A DNA stretch of 64,000 bases from Chaunax sp. Z400 (lineage: Eukaryota > Chordata > Actinopteri > Lophiiformes > Chaunacidae): assembly GCA_037577475.1 (NCBI GenBank), contig CM075193.1, forward strand, positions 6,212,685-6,276,684, written 5' to 3'. Positions within the stretch are counted from its first letter, which is position 1; each line of letters opens with the position of its first letter. Of this stretch, positions 50,014 to 61,853 are shown piece after piece. A program made the position numbers and the translations under genes. Below the pieces are notes generated by a model that was not told the DNA's origin, made no database searches, and was given only the letters and a program-made list of their open reading frames with translations.

Positions 50014-51500
50014 TCGCAAATGTGTCATGAACACCTGCAAAAGAACATCTTAAAGTTGGTCCAGTAGAAAAAAGACAAAAAACACTTGAATGATTTAATA
50101 CTTTGTTTTTCAGCATTTCAATTCTCTCAAGTAAATTTGGAGTCTATGTTTTGTCTAAATGAGGGAGTGGATCTCTAGAGGGTACTTCCAAAATACTCTT
50201 CTCTTAATCATATCTAAATATCCAGAAATAAGTCTCATTTCCTAAAGCAAAGCTAAGAAAGAGTAAAATGACTGGATAGAAATGGCACCAACATCTACAT
50301 AAGAAAGGGATTAGCTGACTATAAAATGTACAGTATTTAAAATTTAACTTAATATTCACATTCGTATATAAAACTTACAAAACCTGGATCTTTCAAACCC
50401 ACTAAAAATAGCCTCTTTTCTGTCACTGCTGGAAAACAAATTAAATTACTGTAAATTTAATGGATTATTTATGTATTATCAGCGTCATTAATGTCATCAT
50501 TTCTGCCATATTGTTTTTATTTTTTATTTTTTCCAGACTTTTATGATTCATCTAAAAAATACATAAGTCAATAAATTAACATGCTACCTCAGTCCCTGAT
50601 AGCCAATACTCAACTGTGTTACTGAGTGAGAGTAAGACGGGTGTTTGTGTACATTAAAGTGTGAATCCATGTTTGTTTGTGTGTGATGAGAAATAAAGGA
50701 CACATAACCTGTTAGCGTACCTGCCTCAAACTCAAGGTAGGGTAGGGAGGGTTGGGGTTATTTCATAGTCCATACAAAAAATAAGTCATCGTAAATATAT
50801 AATATATATTTATACATATTTGAATATATTTACAAATATACCCAGCACTATACATTATACTGTGTATTTTTTTTCTCCAGAATAATTGGGAAGATTTATC
50901 AAGAGAACTGTAAAAGAAATGCATCAATATTACAAAATAAACAGGAGAGCAGCTTCTATGTGTGCTCTCCTTCTAATCCTCTCTTTTGTTAGTTGCTCTG
51001 TCTCGCAGTCCTTTTCCTATTTGTCATCCTCTTCTTTCTTTTTTTTAAGTTCACATAGGTCCATACATTCCTCCAAGCGCAGTCTTGGAATGCCAGAAAC
51101 TGGAATGGGATCACCCAACAAGTCTTCGATTCAAAAAACCCTCAGGGTACAAAAATGAGAACTGAAATCAAAAGTCTTTGTGTTTGTATGAAGGGACAGG
51201 AAGAGGAGGGTCCCCAGTTTTTCAGTCAGTAAAAAAACAGCTTTTCTGCAGGCTCCCAGTCCTCTCCTTTAAGACCTCATGTGACCATGTAGTGTGTATA
51301 GTGTGTGTGCATGGCAGTATGAGTGATTGACAGCAGCCTGGTCCGATCTCGGCCTTTTAGTCCGCTGGTACCCAGAGGGGTGATCGGGGGCTGGAGGTTG
51401 GGAGGATTTAGGAGAGGGTGTCGGTGCTACGTGTTTTCTGGGACATTGACGGTTAAGACAGGGGCAGGCCAAGCTGGAGAACAGAGGGTTGGTTGGGGGC
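49995..51500 (-). other. fgfr2: fgfr2 3' UTR (predicted)
   Basis: About 1.5 kb of A/T-rich sequence follows the stop codon on the minus strand, without splice signals or a convincing ORF. It contains an AT-only stretch near 50,790-50,840. AATAAA-type signals occur on the minus strand near 50,517-50,528 (two overlapping, from TTTTTATTTTTTATTT on the plus strand) and at 50,013-50,008. The distal one is taken as the end because a GU-rich element follows it. The length is similar to the roughly 1.5-kb 3' UTR usual for vertebrate FGFR2. The real end needs transcript data. Confidence 0.6.
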
Positions 51501-51665
51501 TCATGTTTTGACATTTCCATTGATGTGCTGGTACTTGGGGAGGCAGGGCTCGTCCGGTAAGGGGTCGTGAGAAAAAACGGAGTCGTCACCGGAGGAGCAG
51601 GAGCTGCGAGTGTCAGGGAAGCTGGGGGAATACTGCTCTGTTGGGGCACACAGGTCCAGGTACTC
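51501..51665 (-). CDS. fgfr2: fgfr2 last coding exon: C-terminal tail and stop
   Basis: The coding part of the last exon has 54 codons and a TGA at 51,503-51,501, after a TTCCTACAG acceptor. It begins EYLDLCAPTEQYSPSFPD; the Tyr of NEEYLDL is the phosphotyrosine that binds PLC-gamma (Y769 in human FGFR2). The tail continues TRSSCSSGDDSVFSHDPL, then PDEPCLPKYQHINGNVKT. The ending identifies FGFR2 among the paralogs. The residue after EYLDL is Cys, where mammals have Ser. Human FGFR2 has alternative shorter tails (C2/C3) made by other 3' exons; I did not find such exons here. Confidence 0.97.
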   Translation of the reverse strand, partial: EYLDLCAPTEQYSPSFPDTRSSCSSGDDSVFSHDPLPDEPCLPKYQHINGNVKT

Positions 51666-52790
51666 CTGTAGGAACAAAGAAAAGAGTGATGGTGGGATCA
51701 TTTACACTCAGACACAAACTCATGTGTTGGAAAGGCTTTTTGAATGAGTGAGAGCAAAACAGAAATCTATATATGATGAAACCCAGTCAATAAGAACAGG
51801 GACTTTCCGGAGAAGGTGAAAGAGTATCACCTTCATTATATTTATCTAACCCATACCAAATATTCCTGGAAGGATTAATGACACAGAAGAGAAAAAAAAT
51901 AATCTTGAACTGGATAACGTATGATAATGTTGAGGCTGTGGAAACACAACGTGCACCCCTTCACCAATCGAAATGAAGATGACGGAAGGTACAAAAAAAA
52001 CCAACGAAATCCTGCTAGTCATTTTCAATTCGGTGCTATGTTATAGAGTTCTTAAGGCCTTTTCATGTCGGCCAAAGCACCATTTTTCCTCCTGCTTGTT
52101 TTTCATAGTTCTTGGGACTAGTGAGAGGTAAGAATTCTTGGGGTTTTGTAGAAAATGAGTGCTGGCTTCCATTTTCCCAGCTCAACATGAGAAGGCTCAC
52201 ATTACTAAAGACCTCCACATCTGCCAGCGGTTTGGGGCAAAGGGAAAGTGGGAGGGAAAAAAGGCAAGAAGAAGGCGCTTTATTACATTTCAAAAGTTCA
52301 AACTCAGAGTTGGATTTTCTGGCATAAATTCATGAGGTTCCAGCTCCAGAGCAGACAAGTTTTGACAGCATTCCATCCACAGCCTCTTTTCAGGTCGGCA
52401 CACGGATATCACATAAGACAGGAAGGGGAATGGAAAGAAATGCCGCCTATTATAGGGAGCAAGGCATGCATGTGATGATTGGGCAACTTCACTGGCCCAT
52501 AGCGGCCATGTTGCTCCTGGATCAAATCATCCGGCCATTTTTTTGGTCACTATTTAGGCTTTGTGTCAGCAACATGGCTGCTAATGCTCCCAAAGCTTTC
52601 AGCAACATTATGCTGAACTCTGGATGCACTGGCAAGAATTATTCTTTTTTTATTGTTCTGACATGCTGGCTTCCTATTTGCCAGGAAATTATAGGGTTAG
52701 CGTAGCACGAATTCTGACCACCCTGAATTCAGAAACTATGGAATAAAAAAGGATGTGAAGACGTCTGAGGAATGAAAGAGCTTCTCTCAC
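51666..52790. other. fgfr2: Last fgfr2 intron, nothing certain
   Basis: This 1.1-kb intron separates the YMMM exon from the last exon. The stretch 52,060-52,640 has the look of an old interspersed repeat (GGCCATGTTGCTCC and CAACATGGCTGC face each other), but I cannot name it. Confidence 0.4.
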
Positions 52791-52896
52791 CTCATTGGTG
52801 CTGAGGGTGAGGATGCGATCCAGATCCTCTACAAGCTGCTTGAAGGTGGGTCTCTGGGATGAGATGGCATGCCAGCAGTCTTTCATCATCATGTAC
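52791..52896 (-). CDS. fgfr2: fgfr2 exon: kinase C-lobe end (YMMM, alphaH-alphaI)
   Basis: This 106-nt exon follows CTGTCAG and ends GAG/gtgaga. The first base completes Leu; then come YMMMKDCWHAISSQRPTF and KQLVEDLDRILTLSTNE. YMMM fits the pYMxM binding pattern for PI3-kinase SH2 domains, known in FGFRs. CWH...RPTF is the conserved CW(x6)RP signature that closes the kinase domain. The exon ends in phase 0 just before the PLC-gamma docking site, which lies on the last exon. Confidence 0.97.
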
Positions 52897-53434
52897 CTGA
52901 CAGATGGAAATTCACAAAGTGTTCATTCAAAGCGAAAACAGGATGAAGAGAAACCGAACTAGTAAATCATGGGTTGTTGTCAGCTCCATTTAGTGTTTCC
53001 AAGAGGTGCCACGCCTCATCTACCTTGTCAAGATTGAAAATCTGCCAGCTGAAATTTCGAATCAAAACAACAGTTGTTCTCTGACACCATTTCATTTTGA
53101 AATTTATCTCAGGCAGTAGTGTGCTTCTGATCACAGTGATTTTTATTCTTTTATAAACACTATAGTGTTTGTGTGTCATGCACTGCCTTTGTATCTGTCA
53201 CTACTTTGTTCTCTATCAACCCTCTCAGTGTGGCACCGTAGCAGAGCTGTGCCATTGTCCGCTGACTGCAGAGGACTCATTGTGAACGAGGACACTGATA
53301 GAAGCCAGTCACAGCTGTGCACAGAGTGGATGCAGAGCCCTGGAGACACAGATCTGATGGAGACTGGGATGGCATTACAGTGGGAGTGGGGGGGGGGGAA
53401 AGGGAGGGAAAAAAAGCAAATTTAAGACTCTTAC

Positions 53435-53572
53435 AGCTCGTTGGTACAGTTGCCAGGCTTGTCCATGCGATGTCCCTCTTTCAGCAACTTGAAGAGCTCT
53501 TCAACAGGAATGCCAGGGTAAGGGGAACCCCCTAGGGTGAAGATCTCCCACATCAGCACCCCAAATGACCAG
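53435..53572 (-). CDS. fgfr2: fgfr2 exon: kinase C-lobe (alphaF-alphaG)
   Basis: This 138-nt exon is bounded by CTTATCAG and GAGCT/gtaaga. With the two bases carried over it reads VWSFGVLMWEIFTLGGSP, then YPGIPVEELFKLLKEGH and RMDKPGNCTNEL. DVWSFG is the alphaF anchor. EIFTLGGSPYPG is diagnostic of the FGFR/VEGFR type of tyrosine kinase. RMDKPGNCTNEL has Gly where mammalian FGFR2 has Ala, a conservative change. The 2.5-kb intron before it is the longest in the gene part seen here. Confidence 0.97.
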
Positions 53573-55170
53573 CTGATAAGACAGGAAACAAACATATATA
53601 TATATTACAAATACAGTCAAGAATGACAATGACACTGCAGCATTCATCTGTAAATAGTGTTCAAGAGCTCCAAGTCTTTTAAACTAATCTCACGTCCAAT
53701 GAGTGTCGCTTTTCTTTAGGCTAAAGATGATTTACATTTGGTCCCTTGGCCAGAGTTTGGAAACAACTTCAACAGTGTTGCTGCCGTGGTATCAATGCCC
53801 TCTTTCTGCCGTCCGGTGGCTTGTGGTGTGAACCCGCTTCCAGTGCCACTCTGGCCCTGATCTCAAAGATGGCTTTTGTGCCCTGCTGGCTGCTCACAGA
53901 GGCTGGCATTGTCCAATCACACCACACCAAAACAAACAGCAGACCACCCACAGCAGACAAAAGGAGGAGGGAGAGGTCCGGAGACGGCTAGCGATTATTA
54001 ACTATTAACTACTTCCTCATCCTAGTGTCCGGTTGTTACTTGTCTGATTCCACGCTGCTGATCTCTCCACCACTGTGAAGCTGCATGAATGTACTGTATG
54101 TTTTGTTGCACGGTATGAATCATTCTTGCACTGACAGCATGCTCGACTCATGTCCACACAAAGGCTTCATTGTAACACCGATGTGCGTGTACGCATTCAG
54201 CCAGCCACATGCCAAGTTAGTGGTAACCAGGCATGGTGAGGCAGGTTCCAAGGTAATCAGTTCCTCCATCTGTTTACACAACCAGCCCTGTTTTGTTTTT
54301 CTCTTCCTTATCACTGCGTCGTATCTCTCCACTTGTTGACACACTCATCTCTCCTTCCTTAGATACTTTGTAAGCGTCGCTCAGTGCTTGTCAACCTGTG
54401 GTTCTGTGCAGGTTCGTATCCATCTGCAACCAACCGTAACTCACCAAACAAACAGACAAACCAACATGCTCTGGGTCAGTTTAACTGACCCCCTCATTGG
54501 GCCTTACTAGAGTGTCTATGTATACAGAGACTCTGCATTAGTTAAGTATAATCTGGAGTTCTATTCACATCCCGTTGCAGTCATATCTCAAGCAGTGAGG
54601 TTGTGTTTTCTGTTGCTGAAGTGCACAATACCGACTGAAAGCAACATGAATATGAATGGCTGGTCAATAAATATACATGTATTTGTGGTAATATGAATAT
54701 AAAGAGTCAAGGCTTTGACATGTATAGGAGCCAGAGCTAAAAGAGGGAGAGTTTCTTTAGTGTGGAGGGGCCCTGCCTCCACCAAGCCTGGCCGTGATAC
54801 TGTCTCCAGACACAGTCGGTCTCCTGGGCCCATTTGTCAAAACAAAGAGAGGCAGGTTTCATTGGAATTCATGTATTCATTTAATCTGATGTCATGTATG
54901 GATCGCCTACGCTTCTGGTGATGTTTGAGTGCTGAGAGTCCACCATCCTCCACCTCCCCAACACCTCCTCATCTTCCCGTCTCCCTTCATATGCTACGTG
55001 AAAAAGCCAATTACTAAAAGTGATTGATGAAATGTAATTAGCAGGGAGCTGACAGAAAGGACTACAGTAGCTGCTTGAAGCCTAACGCCGCCATTCAGCC
55101 CCCTGCACTATACACCCTCAGGTTATTGACTGTTGCTATGCTCTGGAACATGAAGGGCATTGTGTTTGTG

Positions 55171-55205
55171 AACACACACACACACACACACGGACGGACG
55201 GACGG
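55171..55205. repeat. (AC)n followed by (CGGA)n microsatellite
   Basis: About ten AC units run directly into CGGACGGACGGACGG. It is a compound microsatellite in the long fgfr2 intron 53,573-56,096. The rest of that intron shows no recognised repeat or exon; a motif-free stretch at 53,740-53,990 is somewhat G/C-richer. Confidence 0.9.
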
Positions 55206-56095
55206 GAGAGAAATTCTCTTTCCAAGCACTTAACTGGACTAAACTATGTTTAGCGTGCTACTGGTGTATGACTCATAGACGCACAAACTCAAATTCTCTT
55301 TTTCCAGGGTTAGCATGCAAGGCATTTGTCTAATTGCCACATTCAATTTCTGCCGCCAGTGTCTGGAGCTGAAACTTCAAACAACGCTGTCAGAACGTAT
55401 AGTACTCAAACACTAAAAAGAGATGGACGCTCTTCCTTTGTTCTGTTTTTAGAATGAGCCCTCTGGAACTTAAGAAAGACAGAGACAGAGACGGGTCAAC
55501 ACATCGCATACCAGATGAATGAAAGCAAGAACAGCAGACTGAAGGGGGGGCGTATATTGATCATGCAATGGCTCTAAAACGATGTGCCACATGTATGAAG
55601 TGTTGCTCAATGAGTGCAGTTATATATCGAGGAGCATGAAGGAGGATGAGGGCCCCGCACTGGAGGCCCAAAAGGAGGGGAGACTTCCAAGCTAAGTCGG
55701 AGGGGTGAGTAGGCGGGGGAGAAGGCGCTGAAGGGCACCAGGCTCCTTCCAGGGCCCTTTGAAGCCAGTCAGATTAGTAACATGGCATTGGCTACAAGTC
55801 TAGCGTGAAATCCTCACTTTTGCCACAGACCGGCCAGTGCTGGACCCCTATAGGCAGCCATCTAACCCTCACCAGCACAGCACCAAAACACCTCACCCAC
55901 TCCCTGCTCCAATACTCCTGCTCCAAAAACAACCGTCTGAATCTGATAGCTGGGCTCCACATGAGATCTTGAAAATAGCAGTGATAGTGTGTTTTACAGT
56001 CTGAGGAGGGTTATATGCACCACTGGTGTGTGTAAATGGATTTTCTATCACGTATTTGTGGTTGTAGGACACAGAGACAGTTTGTAGTGTACTTA

Positions 56096-56191
<96 letters not shown>

Positions 56192-56640
56192 TCAAACAAA
56201 ATTAGCATACAACCCACTCTTGGATTTCTCCATTTCTGACCTGAGAGGTATGTTTGAATTCATTCACTGCAGGACGACCTCATTACTTATGTGTAGTGTA
56301 TGAAAGCAGCCTGGGGAATAAGGCCCTACAGTGGCTGCTGGGGAGGAGGATTTCCCAGAGGAACATTTAAACTGTAAAAGCAATAGAGCTGATAAATGGG
56401 GTCACAGATAAAGTAGAGAGTTTATCTAATGTGCCATTAAAACGCTGGCAAGGAAGCCAAACACAGCTGACAAGGCGACCTTGGTCAATTTATGTGTAGT
56501 AGAGGAATGGCAAGAATAATCACATCAGATGATGAATTACTAAATAAATGGATAACAGCTAATTATGTTGTTTGCAGCTGCTGGAAAAAAAAAAAAGCTG
56601 ACAACTACCAAAATATTGTAAAAAAAATGGTAAGAAACAA

Positions 56641-56760
56641 ATGATATACAGTATATTTATATATAACCCTAACCCTATATATATATAAATATACTGTATA
56701 TCATTAGACAGATAAAGATACTGTATATATAAATTAGACAGATAAAGACTGTCTATTGTG
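56641..56760. repeat. Perfect 25-bp inverted repeat with telomere-like spacer
   Basis: Positions 56,641-56,665 and 56,680-56,704 are exact reverse complements, A/T-only apart from the CAG/CTG cores. The 14-base spacer is ACCCTAACCCTATA, containing two units of the CCCTAA telomere repeat. Immediately after, TTAGACAGATAAAGA occurs twice, about 30 bp apart. It lies in the 1.23-kb fgfr2 intron between the APE exon and the activation-loop exon. It could be a tiny palindromic MITE or a filled-in break; nothing suggests a gene. Confidence 0.85.
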
Positions 56761-57398
56761 CATTTACAATACAATTTCACAGGCTAATTTGATGGTTATT
56801 TAACAAGTATAAGGCCTCTGTAAGCTGTTGTTCCTGTCAGGCTGAAGAAAAAATAAACAGAAATAAAACAAATACAGCACTACAATGGCGGCTCTGTCTT
56901 GATTTGTTTAATGTTGGTGATCATCATTGTCCCTGCTGTTACTGTCCTAATCATCACTGCCATCGACATCATCACATGTTGTTGTAAGATAGTTCTCAGC
57001 GTGATTGTGCATGTGACGAAAAGCCATCCATGCATACTGAATGAAGATGTGCAAGCAATGCTGCTCTGTGGTGGGAAAGAAAGACACTACTGGGCCACTA
57101 TGGAGATGTCAATGAAGTCTAAGCCGCTTCCCTCTCCCACTCACTTAGTCTCTCTTTCTGGCTAATTGTCAAAAGGTCCATGGAACTAAATGAAAAAGAG
57201 ACTGAAGGTCTCCAGAAGCGTTACATTCACGGGCTGCCTGGGAACCTGCAGTTTCTGCCAAGACACCAGCCGAGGGAAAGAGTGCAATGGAAAGATTAGG
57301 GAAGGGAGGGAATTAGAAAAAATAGAGAGATGGTTGGACTAGTCGCACACTGCTACCCTCAAAGTGTAGGTCTTTCAGCGTGCAGGTTGAGGACTTAC

Positions 57399-57521
57399 AT
57401 TGGTGGTCTTTTTGTAGTAGTCGATGTTGTGGACGTCTCTGGCCAGGCCAAAGTCAGCGATCTTCATGACGTTGCTCTCTGTGACCAGGACGTTCCTGGC
57501 TGCCAGGTCTCTGTGTATACA
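57399..57521 (-). CDS. fgfr2: fgfr2 exon: catalytic loop and activation loop
   Basis: This 123-nt, 41-codon exon is in phase 0 at both ends, with a TTACTTCTAG acceptor and an AAT/gtaagt donor. It begins CIHRDLAARNVLVTES, containing the HRD aspartate (catalytic base) and the Arg/Asn of the tyrosine-kinase form HRDLAARN. NVMKIADFGLARDVHNID then supplies the metal-binding DFG aspartate. YYKKTTN ends the exon with the two activation-loop tyrosines (Y656/Y657 in human) and the lysine equivalent to K659. Nothing needed for catalysis is missing. Confidence 0.98.
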
Positions 57522-58115
57522 CTAGAAGTAAGAAAAGACAAGGGAGAGAAAAGAGGGGAGGTGGCAGAGTGGAAAAAGTGAAAAGAAAAAATAAGTATAA
57601 GACCTCGCTGCATGAATAAATCACCTCTGAAACAGCTGTATTCTTAATTTGGACTGGTATTAAAATGTTTGTGGTGCATGTAATCATCCAGAAATCTTCT
57701 GCCTAGAGGTAACACTTTGACTGCAAAGCATGACGCCACCATGACTACACCAACATGGACATGTGTGGATAAGTTAAGATTCCTGACATACTTTGCCACA
57801 AATATGGTCGGAGCCGTTTCTGATCTCCAGTGCGCATGTGCAAACATGTGTTTGTGTGCATGAGAGCCAGTATGCTCTGTCACATTCCAACAGTGAGAGT
57901 GAGCGTGAGGCTGCTTTTGGCCAACACGGTCGTACCGACATTGTGAAAACCTCATAATTCTTCAACACAGAAAGGCTTTTGTTGTGGAAGGGGATGAGAC
58001 AATGCAGGGACTGAGCGGGGGGTGGGGGGTGGGGGTGTCAGAGGAGTGTTTTTAGGAGACAATATTCCCACAGTGACCCACAAGCAAGCCTCCTATGTAA
58101 AACCTTCATGCATAC

Positions 58116-58306
58116 CTTCTGTGATGCTAGGTACTCCATGCCTCTTGCCACCTGGTAAGTGCAGGACACCAGATCTTTGAAGGTAAGCTGTTCGTCTGAG
58201 ACTCGGGCGATATCATAGGAGTATTCCATGCCAGGTGGCCGGCGGGCTCGGAGGTACTCCCTGAGGTTGCCTTTGGAGGCATACTCCACTATCACATAGA
58301 GGGGGC
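58116..58306 (-). CDS. fgfr2: fgfr2 exon: hinge, kinase insert and alphaE
   Basis: This 191-nt exon starts after CCGATGCAG and ends CAGAAG/gtatgc. It encodes PLYVIVEYASKGNLREYL, then RARRPPGMEYSYDIARV, SDEQLTFKDLVSCTYQVA and RGMEYLASQK. VIVEYA is the hinge, with Val as gatekeeper (V564 equivalent) and Glu as brake partner. The MEYSYD segment is the short kinase insert with its two autophosphorylation tyrosines. IARVSDEQL differs slightly from mammalian INRVPEEQM. The last residues lead straight into the catalytic loop of the next exon. Intron 58,307-58,585 upstream is the shortest in the gene, at 279 bp. Confidence 0.97.
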
Positions 58307-58547
58307 CTGCATCGGAGGAAACGTGAACATATGACCTCTTGAACATCATCAGAAATTATTCTTAACATTTAAGAGAAAGTGACACGGAACAAAAATCAAA
58401 ATAAACTTTGAATGGAATACAGTGCATGAAGAAGAGCCACCTCTTGTTTGAATGTTAAGACTTTAAATTAAATAGGCTCTGAATGGCTAGACTGTCCACA
58501 GTGCATTTGCATCACTTGCGTATTACTTAGAAAAGAAATGCTTCTTA

Positions 58548-59526
<979 letters not shown>

Positions 59527-59648
59527 CTTTCAGCATCTTGACAGCGACAGTCACAGCCTCCTTGGGTTTGTCCTTATCGATGCCCAAGGCCTCTGCCATT
59601 ACAACTTGGCCAAAGCAACCTTCACCAAGGGGCTTGCCCAGGGTCAAC
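59527..59648 (-). CDS. fgfr2: fgfr2 exon: kinase N-lobe, glycine-rich loop and ATP lysine
   Basis: This 122-nt exon follows a GGCTGCAG acceptor and ends AAAG/gtaagc. It completes the split Arg codon and gives LTLGKPLGEGCFGQVVMAEA, then LGIDKDKPKEAVTVAVKMLK. GEGCFGQVV is the nucleotide-binding glycine-rich loop (GxGxFGxV). VAVKM holds the catalytic lysine that positions the ATP phosphates (K517 in human FGFR2). All key residues are intact, which supports an active enzyme. The exon closes in phase 1, matching the next exon, which starts AT GAC and so forms an Asp codon. Confidence 0.97.
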
Positions 59649-61713
59649 CTGCAGCCACCGGGCAGGGAACACAGAGGGGGGAATACAAGAAAACAGACAG
59701 GATGCTGTTAAGTTGCTGAACCTGATCTGACAGTAGCATCGATTTACTCCCTGCGCAGAAATAAAGAACGAGTGTAAGAGCGGGAGATGGAGTGAAACCA
59801 GGCACCAAGCCAGTTTCTCAACCTCACCCAGTGCTTTTCCTTTACTAGATCACCCTCTCTGTTTAAATCAGATTGAGTCTGTGAGAGTGCTTTATTGGCG
59901 AGGTGACTGTGGCCTGTGCCAGGGCAGTAGGTAGGAAGGCAGATGTGGCAACGATAATCGCCTGATAAAGCCAAGGAGAGAGACTCATTTCTAAACTGTT
60001 TACCCTGCCTTGGCATGTTCCAATATACACTCTTTACAAGTCATTACACAAGGGCTTAGCTTAGCCCTGACGCATTAGCCCGTGACAAATGGTATGCTGG
60101 CTTTGTGCTGCTATACAGGTGGCCTGACAACAATACTAGATGGAAATTTAAGCACTATTTTATTATGAGCCATGTTACTATAGCTGACGTGTCAAACATT
60201 ATGTCCAAACTATATGGCACTGACTGATGTTGTGGAGAACTTACACTCAAACACATGCTCTTTCACATCAACAGTTCCCTATAGCAGTATACCTTGGTGT
60301 TTTTTTCTTTTGATTGACAGGTGTAGGCGCCACCCCTAAGGCCCAGCATCCTGGCTATGTAAATACTCACATTGCGCACCACAAAGCCTGGGGCCTGAGG
60401 CCGGCGCCCTGCTGTAGTAACACAATCCCCTTTCTGTCCACACACACTCGCCATGCTCAATGGCAACCATTCTGTCCATCCAGCCACACATAATCAATGT
60501 TATTTTTCCTCCACACAAACCGCAAACGTTAGCATTCCTCAACGTTCTGCAATCCCAACATGATCCCTCAGGCGCTGGAATGACAGACGGGGAATAAAGT
60601 CCCAAACAGAAAGACACACAGAGATTTATTCAACCCAGACGTACCATCCTATCTGCTGGCTTCATCAGCTAAAGTCAAAACTTTTCACACACAGCACAGT
60701 CTAAATATTTTTAATACATTATTTTTATTATATTCTTACGATCCAAATTCTTCTCACAATCTTTTTAACAAAAGACAAGCTTCCTTGCTTGTGATTTGGA
60801 ATTTTCTTTGAAAACCAGAGGCCTCAAGTGGCTATTAAACTAGAACAACCTTTGCTGGCCTATTTAATCCACACCTAAGCTTATCACTGGCCCCTGCAAC
60901 TGTGACCAACTCAAACCTCAGTGGTGCTAATTCCTCTAGTATAAAACTGAGCAAACACTCCAGGGCCAAACATGCCGATTAAAGCTGTGAGCACAAACCC
61001 GTAATTAGCACAGCTTCATTGCCATTAGAAGCATGTGTGTGATTATGTGAGAGTGAGAGTGTGACAAAGCAGACGTTTTCATGATGAGGCATGGCGCCAA
61101 GTTCAGGTCTTTTTACTACATCACTAACAGATGAATCAGTAGCCTGTATCTCAAGCATCACAACTATTATGCACCAGTTAGTCACCATAGCCTGCTGTCT
61201 ATCAGTGTTAATGGCACTCTTCATCCAGAAGAATACTTATCTGATCATCTAGCAGCTGAGATATAATCAAGCAGATGCTCATTGTGTGGTAATCTTAGTG
61301 TTATCTTCTACTGTAGTGTGGCCTGTTAGCCAAAGATAGCTATATTAACACTAAAGGAGTAGAGGAAAGGTTGTAGCGCTGAAAGTTTCCATGCATACTG
61401 TCAAACATTATGTGCAGGCCTTGAATCCCGAGTGTGTTAATATGAATACACCTTTCAGATTAAAGTTGTGCTGCATAGCAGATAAGCTTTTTGAGCTTAA
61501 AGCAGGAACTGAATCAGATTTACATAATTATGTATTTTGCAAAAGACTAGGTCAGAAATTTTATTTTCACTGCAAAATCTTCACAAGTCACTGAAACCAG
61601 CAGAATCACTCATCCTTAAATCTTATGGGCAGAGAATACAAGATGAGTAGATAGTAGACATCACAGGACAAGGCAGCAGGTGATCGTGTGCATAGGAAAC
61701 AGACAGCCCTCAC
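59649..61713. other. fgfr2: fgfr2 intron, nothing further seen
   Basis: This 2.07-kb intron separates the juxtamembrane exon from the glycine-loop exon. It has canonical GT and AG ends on the minus strand. I saw no repeat, RNA gene or extra exon in it. The short ORFs there have no domain and no splice signals in keeping with an exon. Confidence 0.6.
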
Positions 61714-61853
61714 CTGTCTCGGGCAAACTCCCAGCGCGGGTCCTCAGGAAGGTCATACTCAGGGATTGGCTCATCGTGCGCTGAACTCCGCCGTGTTGTG
61801 ATGCGTACCAGTGGCGTACTGGAGTTCATGGAAGAGCTCGAGTCTGCCGACAC
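61714..61853 (-). CDS. fgfr2: fgfr2 exon: juxtamembrane segment
   Basis: This 140-nt exon lies between a TTTAG acceptor and a CAG/gtgagg donor, enters in phase 0 and leaves after two bases of an Arg codon. It encodes VSADSSSSMNSSTPLVRITT, then RRSSAHDEPIPEYDLPEDPRWEFARD. The Ser-rich start completes the FRS2-binding region. The Tyr in PEYDLPED corresponds to the juxtamembrane tyrosine of the family (Y463 in FGFR1). WEF marks the edge of the kinase fold. Compared with the human sequence as I remember it, about four residues of the TPMLAGVSEYEL segment are missing, so the linker is shorter. The exon itself is secure; the shortening could be lineage-specific. Confidence 0.95.

Noticed and set aside
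56666..56679. Interstitial telomere array
   Set aside because: There are only two CCCTAA-type units, too few for a telomere array; it is reported only as the hairpin spacer.
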